From an uncultured Eubacteriales bacterium (GTDB taxonomy: Bacteria > Bacillota > Clostridia > Christensenellales > Borkfalkiaceae): a stretch of 64,000 nt of DNA. Of the stretch, positions 57,342-64,000 are shown piece after piece. The notes beneath the pieces are model-generated. The model searched no databases, was not told where the DNA came from, and saw only the letters and a list, made by a program, of their open reading frames with translations. A program made the translations under genes and the position numbers. The stretch lies in assembly GCA_900540805.1 (NCBI GenBank), contig UQHL01000001.1, positions 1-64,000 of the forward strand, written 5' to 3'. Positions within the stretch are counted from its first letter, which is position 1. Every line of letters begins with the position of its first letter.

Positions 57342-58490
57342 TCACGTGCTCGGGATAACTTTAACGTCTTTACCCTTTCCCACGCTATCGTGGCACTTTA
57401 CTCCTTTGCTCTTTCCCACGTTATCGGGATACTTTACCGCTTTTATTCGTTCCGCACTCGCAGGCCGTTTGTGCGCCACTCTCTTCTTTCGTCCGCGCGG
57501 CGGGGACAATGCCGCGGCGATTTCCTTTTTCACCGTAGTTTTTCCGAAATATACAGCCGCACACACCGCCGCCATGCCCATGCCGAACACGCCCAGGACG
57601 GGATACACGGTGGCGACGATGCTCTTAAAGCTGATAAAGGAGGCACATTCCGTCAAAGCGAACAGAATCCATTTTCCCGCGATGCCCAGCTTCCGCCCCG
57701 CCAACGTATATAAGGGATAAAAGGAGGAAAGCAAGGTGGTCAGCATGCCGCCCCCCGCGATCAGCGGAAACAGCTTTACGCCGCCCAGCACGTAAGAGAG
57801 AGGCAGGTCATACGCAAAGGAGCTTTTGTCCGAGCAGACGGCGGAAAGGATGAGTCCCACCGCCAGCGCGACAATCAGCGAGGAGACGAGACAGCACAAA
57901 GCGGCGGGCTTATCCTTGAGCTCCGCTCCCAGGTCGCACAGCACGGGCATGGACAAAAAGGTATTCATGGAGATATACAGATACATGGACAGCAGGGAGC
58001 CGAAACCCGCTTTCGGCGGTTCGGAGGGAGAAAGCGCGCCCGAGGAAAAAATAAGCGCGGTGACGGAAAGGAGAACGGCGGGCATTACGATCATGTTAAC
58101 CGTCCCGATCCCCTTCACCCCCTTTTCGGAAACGAAGCAGGCAAAGACGAGAAACGCGAGGGAGAGAAAGGGCTTTGCATGCGGCAGGAGGGAGTTCAGC
58201 CCCGACAGCATGCCCGCGCACGAGACGAAAGAGCCGAATAAAATCACCGCCTTGACAAACCTCGAAAGCCTACCGAACACGCCCTTCAGGGCGCCCTCGA
58301 AGCCTCCGTAAATTTTACCGAGACGCACGCAGAGGAGAAAGGAAAAAAAGAAAAGCAAGCCCGTGCAATAGACGGTGGAAATGCGAAAGCAGCCGAAAAA
58401 CTGCAAAAGCTCTCTCCCCGAAACGAAGCCCGCGCCGATCACCGTGCCCACCATCGTGAAAAGAGCTCCAAAGCCTTTCATTTTCCGCAT
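57342..58490 (-). CDS. YkvI-like membrane transporter with repetitive tail
   Basis: A 382-residue protein. The start at 58490 (MRKMKGFGALFTM) has GGAGACGG. Ten or so membrane helices begin with FTMVGTVIGAGFVSGREL, the motif of YkvI-type proteins that belong to the LeuT-fold transporter group. The substrate is unknown. After the last helix comes a basic tail with 12-residue repeats (VKYPDNVGKSKG, VKCHDSVGKGKD, VKVIPST) that is not part of the family and comes from a 36-bp DNA repeat. Confidence 0.75.
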   Translation of the reverse strand: MRKMKGFGALFTMVGTVIGAGFVSGRELLQFFGCFRISTVYCTGLLFFFSFLLCVRLGKIYGGFEGALKGVFGRLSRFVKAVILFGSFVSCAGMLSGLNSLLPHAKPFLSLAFLVFACFVSEKGVKGIGTVNMIVMPAVLLSVTALIFSSGALSPSEPPKAGFGSLLSMYLYISMNTFLSMPVLCDLGAELKDKPAALCCLVSSLIVALAVGLILSAVCSDKSSFAYDLPLSYVLGGVKLFPLIAGGGMLTTLLSSFYPLYTLAGRKLGIAGKWILFALTECASFISFKSIVATVYPVLGVFGMGMAAVCAAVYFGKTTVKKEIAAALSPPRGRKKRVAHKRPASAERIKAVKYPDNVGKSKGVKCHDSVGKGKDVKVIPST

Positions 58491-58551
58491 ATCCCGTCTC
58501 CTTTTGCGCCGCTTTAAGGGGCCGCTTCGCCGTCCCACTTCTAATTAACGC

Positions 58552-58580
58552 AAAAAAACGGCGGTTTAGAACGCCGCCGT
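58552..58580 (-). terminator. terminator after the DUF2207 gene
   Basis: ACGGCGG (58558-58564) pairs with CCGCCGT (58574-58580), followed on the minus strand by TTTTTTT. Confidence 0.85.
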
Positions 58581-58620
58581 CAAAATTATGAAATTTTTTT
58601 GCCGAAAAGGAAAACAGGCG

Positions 58621-60561
58621 TTATCTTGCGCCGCCGCCACCGCCGCCGTGTCCGCCGCCCGAAAACCCGCCGAACGAGCCACCGCCGCCGCTTCGGCCCA
58701 CAAACGAACCTCCGCCGCTGCTTTGCGGACGCGTCATCATGCTTGCCGTAGCCCTTCTGAGGCAGGCGTTGATCAGCATATAATCGAAAATCGTCATTCT
58801 CGACCCCACATACCAGGAAGGCGGCTGAAGAAGAATGTTTTTGAATTTGTCCTCCCATTCCTTCGTCACACCCAGCACCTGCGCATAAGGCAGGATATCG
58901 TAAAACAGCTCGGGATTATCCTCCAGCATAAACTTGATTTTATCCTCTTCCGTCACCGTGATAAATTCCTTAAAGCCGAGTATTTCCCCAAGCACGAGAG
59001 TATATTCCTCGGTGCGGGACACCGCGGCGGCCCCGATAAACATATACGACCACGCAAATATCGCAACGAGCAGCTTTTCATAGGTGTCTATGATATGTTT
59101 TCCCTGGAAGAAGATATAAAACAGCGTAGCGAGCGCTTCTACGACGAGGATCGCGATCAGCCAGCCCGTCACCGAGCCCTTGCTCTTATAGCGCAGATTA
59201 ATCCGCGCCCGCAGGAAAAACCCGACGATCACGACGGGAACCGCCATAAAGAAGCCCCCGAAATATTTATATCCTCCGCCCACCGTAAGGGAAGCGAAAA
59301 ACGGCACGCAGAAAAACGTCAGCGCCGACAATACACAGCAGAGGATAAAGCCTATTTCCGATTTCTTTTCGTAATAAGGTATCTCTTTGGCGGCAAGCAG
59401 GGTTTTCGCCTTATCCGCCGAAGCGTAAAACTTATTGGCGAGCGACGAAACGGCCACGCTGTCCTGTCCTTTGAACAGTCCGTCGAACAGCACCTTCTGA
59501 TGCGCGGGCGTCCCTTCGGGAAGATTGACCACTCTTCTGACAAGCACGGGATTTTTCTCGTCCTCGAAATTGATAAACAAATAGCCCTTGGAGGCAAACC
59601 AATAGATCATCGAGGTGATGTCCTCGTCGTTCACCGTTCCGTCGATAAGCTTACCCATGCGCAGGGGATCCATATCCTGCGGCGCCTTCAGGCCCACTAC
59701 GGGGATAATCTCCCGCTTTTTACGGAAGAGGAAAAACATCAGCACGGACAAGCCCAGCCCGATAACTCCCACAAGCAAAAACACGCCCATGCGCGCCGTA
59801 AAGATGCGCGAGGCCGTATATCCCCGAAGCACGCCCGCCTCCGCAGCGAAACGGAGGGTAACCGCCGCGGCCATGGTCTCGTTATACGTGTCGTTGTATT
59901 CTAAAGGCAAATTGTCTGCGTGAAGCAGAAGCGCGTTGTTCGCCGCATCGGGGGTCACCTCGACGTATTGATTGCCCGAACTTCCGAAGCCGCCGCTATA
60001 TACTTCATAGGAAGCGATTTTCCCGGGAAACTTCACCGTGACGTCCACGTCGTTGAGCTGCACGGGCCACCCCGCGCCCACTACGTCCAGCAGCATGCCG
60101 TCCTTTACTTCGTCGCTCGTGGAAATCATGGTATAGGAAATCTTATACCTCCAAACCTTTCCCTGCCCCGCGTTGCCCACGCAGTTTACGTCGATGAACC
60201 CGTCCATGTCGGGATTGTCGGCCACGTACCACGAAAAGGCGTCGTTTCCTTCGCATTCCGCCGAAAAATCGAGATATTTGTCCCCCTGATCGATGGGGAG
60301 ACTGCGGTAGAACATCGTCAGCCCGCTTTTCAAAAAGCGGACGGTGATTTCTTCGCGCACGGAAATCCTGCGGTTTTGGGCGATGTCCATTTCTACGGTA
60401 TATTTTTCCACCGAAATGGACGCAGAGGAACTCGCCTCCGCCGTCACCGCAGACATGCCCCCGCCGTTTTCTTTTGCGGGCAATAAAGCGAAGAAACAGA
60501 CCGCCGCGGCCAGCACCTTCCTCGCAAAGGAGGAAAAAAGCTTTCCTTGAAAAAGTTTCAT
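58621..60561 (-). CDS. DUF2207 membrane protein
   Basis: A 646-residue protein. The start at 60561 (MKLFQGKLFSS) follows AACGGG; the longer frame lies in lemA. There is a signal segment (about 14-28), a beta-rich DUF2207 domain exposed outside (about 50-245; EEITVRFLKSGLTMFYRSLP), three to four membrane helices, a cytoplasmic helical part, and a Gly-rich tail (GGGSFGGFSGGGHGGGG). DUF2207 proteins are regularly next to lemA, as here (10 bp). Their role, probably in the cell envelope, is not settled. Confidence 0.88.
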   Translation of the reverse strand: MKLFQGKLFSSFARKVLAAAVCFFALLPAKENGGGMSAVTAEASSSASISVEKYTVEMDIAQNRRISVREEITVRFLKSGLTMFYRSLPIDQGDKYLDFSAECEGNDAFSWYVADNPDMDGFIDVNCVGNAGQGKVWRYKISYTMISTSDEVKDGMLLDVVGAGWPVQLNDVDVTVKFPGKIASYEVYSGGFGSSGNQYVEVTPDAANNALLLHADNLPLEYNDTYNETMAAAVTLRFAAEAGVLRGYTASRIFTARMGVFLLVGVIGLGLSVLMFFLFRKKREIIPVVGLKAPQDMDPLRMGKLIDGTVNDEDITSMIYWFASKGYLFINFEDEKNPVLVRRVVNLPEGTPAHQKVLFDGLFKGQDSVAVSSLANKFYASADKAKTLLAAKEIPYYEKKSEIGFILCCVLSALTFFCVPFFASLTVGGGYKYFGGFFMAVPVVIVGFFLRARINLRYKSKGSVTGWLIAILVVEALATLFYIFFQGKHIIDTYEKLLVAIFAWSYMFIGAAAVSRTEEYTLVLGEILGFKEFITVTEEDKIKFMLEDNPELFYDILPYAQVLGVTKEWEDKFKNILLQPPSWYVGSRMTIFDYMLINACLRRATASMMTRPQSSGGGSFVGRSGGGGSFGGFSGGGHGGGGGGAR

Positions 60562-60571
60562 AAATTTCCCG

Positions 60572-61171
60572 TTAAAACTGCACCTTGACGTTTTTGCGTT
60601 CTTCCGCGCTGTCAAGCTCGAAATAGGGCTTCTTTTCGTAGCGCTTGGAGTTGGCCACGATGCTGGAAGGGAATACCTCGATCTTGATATTAAACGCCTT
60701 CACCGTGCCGTTGTAATATCTTCTCGCGCTCTCCAGTTCGCTCTCGATGCCCTTCAGCTGATTTTGAAGGTCGAGGAAGTTAGCGTTTGCCTTGAGGTCG
60801 GGATACGCCTCACTCACAGCGGAAATAAAGGTGCGGATAGAACCCGAAAATTCCTTTTCGGCCGCCATTTTGGCTTCGGGCGTTTTGGCGGACATCGCCG
60901 AACTTCTCGCCGCAATGACGTTTTGGAGGGTCTCGCTCTCGTGTTTGGAATATCCCTTTACCGTCTCGACGAGATTGGGGATAAGGTCGTATCTCTTTTT
61001 GAGGAACACGTCGATGGTGGCCCAGGCTTCTTCCACTTTATTCTTCAGGCGGATCAGGGCGTTGCCCATACTGATCCACCAGCCGACGAGGGCAATGACG
61101 AGGATCACGGCGACGACCGCCACGACGATTCCGACGATGGCGCCCGTACTGATCAACAGTGCGTTAAACAT
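60572..61171 (-). CDS. lemA: LemA-family protein
   Basis: A 199-residue protein with one N-terminal membrane helix (IVGIVVAVVAVILVIALVGW) and a helical domain with the LemA signature NALIRLKNKVEEAWATIDVF, KKRYDLIPNLVETVKGY and YNGTVKAFNIKIEVFPSSIV. Clear AAGGAG site. Co-transcribed with the DUF2207 gene from the promoter at 61206-61234. LemA proteins are widespread; their function is not well defined. Confidence 0.93.
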   Translation of the reverse strand: MFNALLISTGAIVGIVVAVVAVILVIALVGWWISMGNALIRLKNKVEEAWATIDVFLKKRYDLIPNLVETVKGYSKHESETLQNVIAARSSAMSAKTPEAKMAAEKEFSGSIRTFISAVSEAYPDLKANANFLDLQNQLKGIESELESARRYYNGTVKAFNIKIEVFPSSIVANSKRYEKKPYFELDSAEERKNVKVQF

Positions 61172-61205
61172 GTTGTTTTCTCCTTGCGATAGATTTTATA
61201 TATCT

Positions 61206-61234
61206 ATTATACTATATTCCCGCAAAAAAATCAA
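61206..61234 (-). promoter_or_regulatory. promoter of lemA-DUF2207
   Basis: Minus strand TTGATT (61229-61234), 17-bp spacer, TATAAT (61206-61211), about 25 nt before the ribosome binding site. Confidence 0.8.
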
Positions 61235-61553
61235 TAGATTTTCACAAAACGGTTTTTTCCCCGCGAAACGGGAAGCCGAACCCTAAAAGCAAAGCCCTTT
61301 CCCTTCTCGCTTTCGACCATGAACGAGCTTGCCGCAGGCTCGACGACTTTCGACGTCGGCGCAAGCCCCGGCCCGTTCCCCTCGCCCGAACGGGAGGCGT
61401 CTCCCCGATAAAATGTATCGACCACCCGCCGTTTCGTCTCCAAGCCTCGGCCCGTGTCGGAGACGGTGACGCCGACGTGCGCTTCGGCCGAGGTCTGCCT
61501 CACGGAAATCTTTCCGCCTCGCCGTCAAGTTTAATTGCTTCCGCCGTTAACCT
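61235..61553 (-). pseudogene. remnant of a sensor histidine kinase (ATPase end only)
   Basis: The frame reads KISVRQTSAE, then VSDTGRGLETKRRVVDTFYR, GDASRSGEGNGPGLA and VESEKGKGFAFRVRLPVS, which is the G1, F and G2 part of a histidine kinase ATPase domain. Upstream, the expected N-box region is broken by TAA and TGA codons (SN*T*RRGGK), and no sensor or HisKA part is present. Substitutions such as GPGLAPTS for the usual GLGLAIAK suggest long decay. It directly follows the flavodoxin pseudogene. Confidence 0.7.
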
Positions 61554-62093
61554 TCAAACCGCCCTGCCCGCTTCGTACGCCTCGCCGGCGGCTTTCGTTC
61601 CTTTTATTTCTCCTGCGGCGTTCGCGCCGGTGCCCCTGACGACGCCCTTGAGACAAACCCCGTCAAAGCAGGCAACCCAGCCTTCGATCCCCTTAACGGC
61701 CCCGTCCATCGCCTCGGGCGCGTCGTCCGCCGACGCGGCCAGCAGATACACCTCCCTAAAGGAATTTTCCTTGGGATAGAGCGGATTCATGCGGTCGAGA
61801 AAGGTTTTCAGCTGCCCGGACATCTCGTAATAGTAGATTGGCGTGGCAAACACCAGCACGTCGGCGCCGCTCACGCGCGGAAGCAGGGCGTTGACTCCGT
61901 CTTTGAGGATACATTCGCCGCGCTTGAGACAGGAAAGACAGCCCGTGCAGAATTACAGCTCCATATCGCGGAGATTTACCTTTTCCACGGCATGGCCCGC
62001 CTCCCGTGCGCCGCGCGCAAACTCCTCCGCCAGAAAGTCGGAATTGCCGTTTTTTCTCGGCGAGGAAGACACGATAAATATTTTTTTGCTCAT
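61554..62093 (-). pseudogene. flavodoxin-like NAD(P)H-dependent FMN reductase with an in-frame TAA
   Basis: The start KKIFIVSSSPRKNGNSDFLA and the later VLVFATPIYYYEMSGQLKTF and GEIKGTKAAGEAYEAG define the flavodoxin-fold reductase family of about 180 residues. The frame is intact except for one TAA (61953-61955) between DMEL and FCTGCLSCLKRGECIL; a Lys codon (AAA) is the likely original. Start at 62093 with AAAGGAG, promoter at 62128-62156. Probably inactive; one base change or a sequencing error would explain it. Confidence 0.75.
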
Positions 62094-62127
62094 ACTCTTT
62101 TCTCCTTTGATTTTCGTTGGTTTTATC

Positions 62128-62156
62128 TTAATATAACCGAATTTCCGTTCCGTCAA
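62128..62156 (-). promoter_or_regulatory. promoter of the flavodoxin-like gene
   Basis: Minus strand TTGACG (62151-62156), 17-bp spacer, TATTAA (62128-62133). The rest of the 237-bp gap to 62330 shows no gene. Confidence 0.5.
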
Positions 62157-62330
62157 ACTCTTGTTTTCTATACCGAGCCGTTCTTCGCGGATATGCTTCC
62201 GGTTTCCCTTCTCCGCCCGCAATAGATACGGATTTACTTCTCTTTTCCGCACCCCGACGGGCACGGTTCGGTCTTTTTCAATTTTCCTGCGGCACGGTTC
62301 ATTTTTCCAAACCGTCCTGCGGACGCGAGT

Positions 62331-63500
62331 TTACTTTTCTTCTTTTCTGAATTCCTCGTTTACGCACCTGACTTCTCGCGCGATATTTTTTCGGCGTTTG
62401 AAAACGCCCCGCAAAATACGCCATATCCAGAAAAACGGAAGCAGAAAAGGCAGTTTTTTAAGGACGGGAAAGGCCTGTTTCATCGTCCTGAAGGGCGGGA
62501 ACAGCCGTCCGAACAGATATTTTCCGCGCCCCGCTTTTCGGCTCTCTTTGATCCAGCGTTTTTCCGCCCTGCCGTAAACTCCGTCGGAAAGAATTTCCAG
62601 CCCCGTTTCGTCCAAAACGGCGCTTTCGCCTTCAAACCAAAGCCCGATTTCCCGAAAGAGGATAGCCTCAAAATTTTTCAGCGGCGTACCCTCCGCGCCC
62701 CGCTTTTCTGCCAAAGCGTCCGCCGCGGCGATTTCCCCGTCGATGTATTCCCTGTTTAGCGTATCGCCGTACGCCTTCAGGAAAAGGTAAAAATCCAGCA
62801 CCGTCCTGACACCGCTGCCTGCGCCCGAAAAATGTTTATAACCGTGCATCAGCATAAATATGTACTCATCTTCGGGAGAAAAGCGATATACGCTTTCCTC
62901 GTCCGTCGGCAGCGCCCTTTGCCAGGGATCGGCATAATATTCCGCAAAAGGAGACTCGTCGGGCAAAAGCGCGCGGTGCATTTCCACGTGCGTCACGGGC
63001 GGCCGCTCGAAAATCTGATGATGTCCGCCCGCGCTCTCCTTTTTATAGGTATAGCCCAGCGCTTGCAGGCCGTTTTTCACTTCAAAAAACTGCGATTTTC
63101 GGTACAAAATATCCAGATCGCCCATCAGCCGAAGTACGGTTTCGGGATAAAGTTTTTTAATGCGCAATCCTTTCAAGGGCAATACGTTTATCCCTTTTTC
63201 GGAAAAATCCTCTTTGAGCTCGTCCCAGGCAAACAGCTGCTGAATGTCGGCGTGCACACAGACGCGGTAGGCTCGCTCCCACTTTTCCCACACTTCCCCC
63301 TCGGGCTTTTCGTCCGCGCTTTCCAACGCCCGAAACGTGACGGCGGAAAGGGAGTGTTTTTCCGACAAATAAAAAATATCCGCCCATTTCACCCCGTCGG
63401 GCTTTTTCGGAAAGAGCGACTTCCTCCGATTTTTCTCCGCTCCCAAGCGCACCAGCCCGAGAAAGTACGCGCCCGTTTTCAAAAAGGTTTCCCTATCCAT
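62331..63500 (-). CDS. nucleotidyltransferase-family protein (NTP_transf_5 type)
   Basis: A 389-residue protein. The start at 63500 (MDRETFLKTG) has GGGGAG. The core is NVLPLKGLRIKKLYPETVLR and LMGDLDILYRKSQFFEVKNG (about residues 118-155), with the paired Asp of a nucleotidyltransferase (DLDIL), then THVEMHRALLPDE and FMLMHGYKHFSGAGSGVRTV. This family often accompanies peptide or glycan exporters; here the upstream gene is an ABC exporter. The substrate is unknown. A basic region precedes the C-terminus (WRILRGVFKRRKN). Confidence 0.75.
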   Translation of the reverse strand: MDRETFLKTGAYFLGLVRLGAEKNRRKSLFPKKPDGVKWADIFYLSEKHSLSAVTFRALESADEKPEGEVWEKWERAYRVCVHADIQQLFAWDELKEDFSEKGINVLPLKGLRIKKLYPETVLRLMGDLDILYRKSQFFEVKNGLQALGYTYKKESAGGHHQIFERPPVTHVEMHRALLPDESPFAEYYADPWQRALPTDEESVYRFSPEDEYIFMLMHGYKHFSGAGSGVRTVLDFYLFLKAYGDTLNREYIDGEIAAADALAEKRGAEGTPLKNFEAILFREIGLWFEGESAVLDETGLEILSDGVYGRAEKRWIKESRKAGRGKYLFGRLFPPFRTMKQAFPVLKKLPFLLPFFWIWRILRGVFKRRKNIAREVRCVNEEFRKEEK

Positions 63501-63514
63501 TTCACTCCCCCTCT

Positions 63515-64000
63515 CTATTCGATCTTCCCCTTTTCGATACGCAGAACCCTGTCCGCGATCTCCAGCGCGGCGGGACGGTGCGTGACGATCAGGCAGGTCT
63601 TTCCCGACGTATTTTTTATATTTTCCAAAAGCTTCCTTTCCGTCTCCCCGTCCAAAGCGGAGGTCGCCTCGTCGAGCAGCAATACGGGACGGTCGGAAAG
63701 CAGGGCCCGCGCTACGGCCAGCCGCTGAAGCTGTCCCTCCGAAAGTCCGCCGCCCCGTTCCCGCAGGGGCGTGTCCAACCCTTCGGGCAGCTCCCACACA
63801 AACTCCGCGCATGCCGCTTTCAGGGCCGCGCTTATTTTTTTCTCCGAAACGCCTCCTTTCTTTTCCCGCGCGCTTTCGCCGTTTTCCGAGTTACCCTTAT
63901 TCTTTTTCGACGTATTTCCATCCCTTTCCGACAACGCCTCGTCCTTTTCTTCCGAAAAAAAGACGAGATTTTCGCGTATCGTCCCCGAAAAGAGAAAATT
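63515..64000 (-). CDS. ABC exporter, C-terminal part of the ATPase domain (cut by window edge)
   Basis: The frame enters at the window edge with FLFSGTIRENLVF, the segment after the Q-loop of an ABC exporter ATPase. It continues to the signature LSEGQLQRLAVARALL, Walker B VLLLDEATSALDGE and the H-loop LIVTHRPAALEIADRV. Between the Q-loop and the alpha-helical domain there is an unusual charged insert of about 40 residues (SERDGNTSKKNKGNSENGES and following). The gene stops 14 bp before the nucleotidyltransferase start, so both probably form one operon. Confidence 0.85.
   Translation of the reverse strand, partial: NFLFSGTIRENLVFFSEEKDEALSERDGNTSKKNKGNSENGESAREKKGGVSEKKISAALKAACAEFVWELPEGLDTPLRERGGGLSEGQLQRLAVARALLSDRPVLLLDEATSALDGETERKLLENIKNTSGKTCLIVTHRPAALEIADRVLRIEKGKIE

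Noticed and set aside
5691..61955. Stop-codon recoding as explanation for the two in-frame stops (TAG in vapD, TAA in the flavodoxin gene)
   Set aside because: TAA, TAG and TGA are all used as ordinary stops by intact neighbours, so two independent nonsense changes are simpler.
1..64000. CRISPR array
   Set aside because: No regularly spaced direct repeats of 25-40 bp were seen; the repeats found are hairpins or short protein-coding repeats.

Overview
The window reads as a chromosome segment of an anaerobic, fermentative, Gram-positive-type bacterium (Firmicutes/Clostridia grade) carrying the right-hand part of an integrative conjugative element (ICE). The host assignment rests on AddAB (not RecBCD), the Rex/AdhE pair, an iron-only hydrogenase, strong Shine-Dalgarno sequences (AGGAGG), consensus sigma-A promoters and U-tailed intrinsic terminators. 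Nothing in the sequence fixes the species.

Positions 1 to about 29,758 are the ICE. Almost every gene is on the minus strand, so expression runs from the right end near a tRNA-Gln(CTG) gene (29759-29833) toward position 1. The left end, integrase, relaxase and coupling protein are outside the window. In order of transcription the element carries: (i) a putative ADP-ribosyltransferase, a small conserved protein and three ArdA-like acidic proteins (28784-29524, 28298-28666, 24863-28292); (ii) four signal-anchored surface proteins, three of them with Ig-like repeats (20748-24815); (iii) a counter-defence and accessory block: C5-cytosine methyltransferase, a larger double ArdA-like protein, several small conserved ICE proteins, a D12-class adenine methyltransferase, two AbrB-like proteins, DUF3849 and YodL-DUF3846 polyvalent proteins (12027-20623); (iv) the type IV secretion core: VirB2-like pilin, VirB6, PrgI/VirB3-like protein, a conserved VirB4 partner, VirB4 ATPase and a shortened VirB1-like protein (3100-11647). 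The core is interrupted by two cassettes with their own promoters and terminators: a CtkA/HipA-like kinase pair (7047-8228) and a VapD pair (5604-6247). (v) DUF6103-type and pentapeptide-repeat proteins and a structured non-coding stretch complete the left end.

The main hypotheses from the ICE are two. Seven proteins that share no overall family end in the same short tail (PTLTQ, PTLKQ, PTLTL, PTMAQ, RTLTQ, QTLSG, QTLGG) after an acidic linker. Because the set includes ArdA-like proteins and the putative ADP-ribosyltransferase, the tail could be a signal for delivery into the recipient or for assembly of the transfer complex. Second, strong hairpins, most of them intrinsic terminators, lie 18-60 nt upstream of many ICE start codons with no room for a promoter, which suggests processive antitermination along the transfer operon.

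Positions 29,834-64,000 are ordinary chromosome: a PRC-barrel protein, a membrane protein, addB-addA, a lipoprotein, tilS-hpt-tetR, a MATE exporter, an iron-only hydrogenase, rex-adhE, valS, a nitrate/taurine/thiamine-precursor type ABC importer, a self-contained regulator module (leaderless XRE repressor, two perfect 16-bp palindromes, two small Cys-rich proteins), a second MATE exporter behind an attenuator-like leader, a YkvI-like transporter, a LemA/DUF2207 pair, a decayed flavodoxin and histidine-kinase remnant, a nucleotidyltransferase and the end of an ABC exporter. All calls come from reading the sequence and remembered family features; no database search was run.
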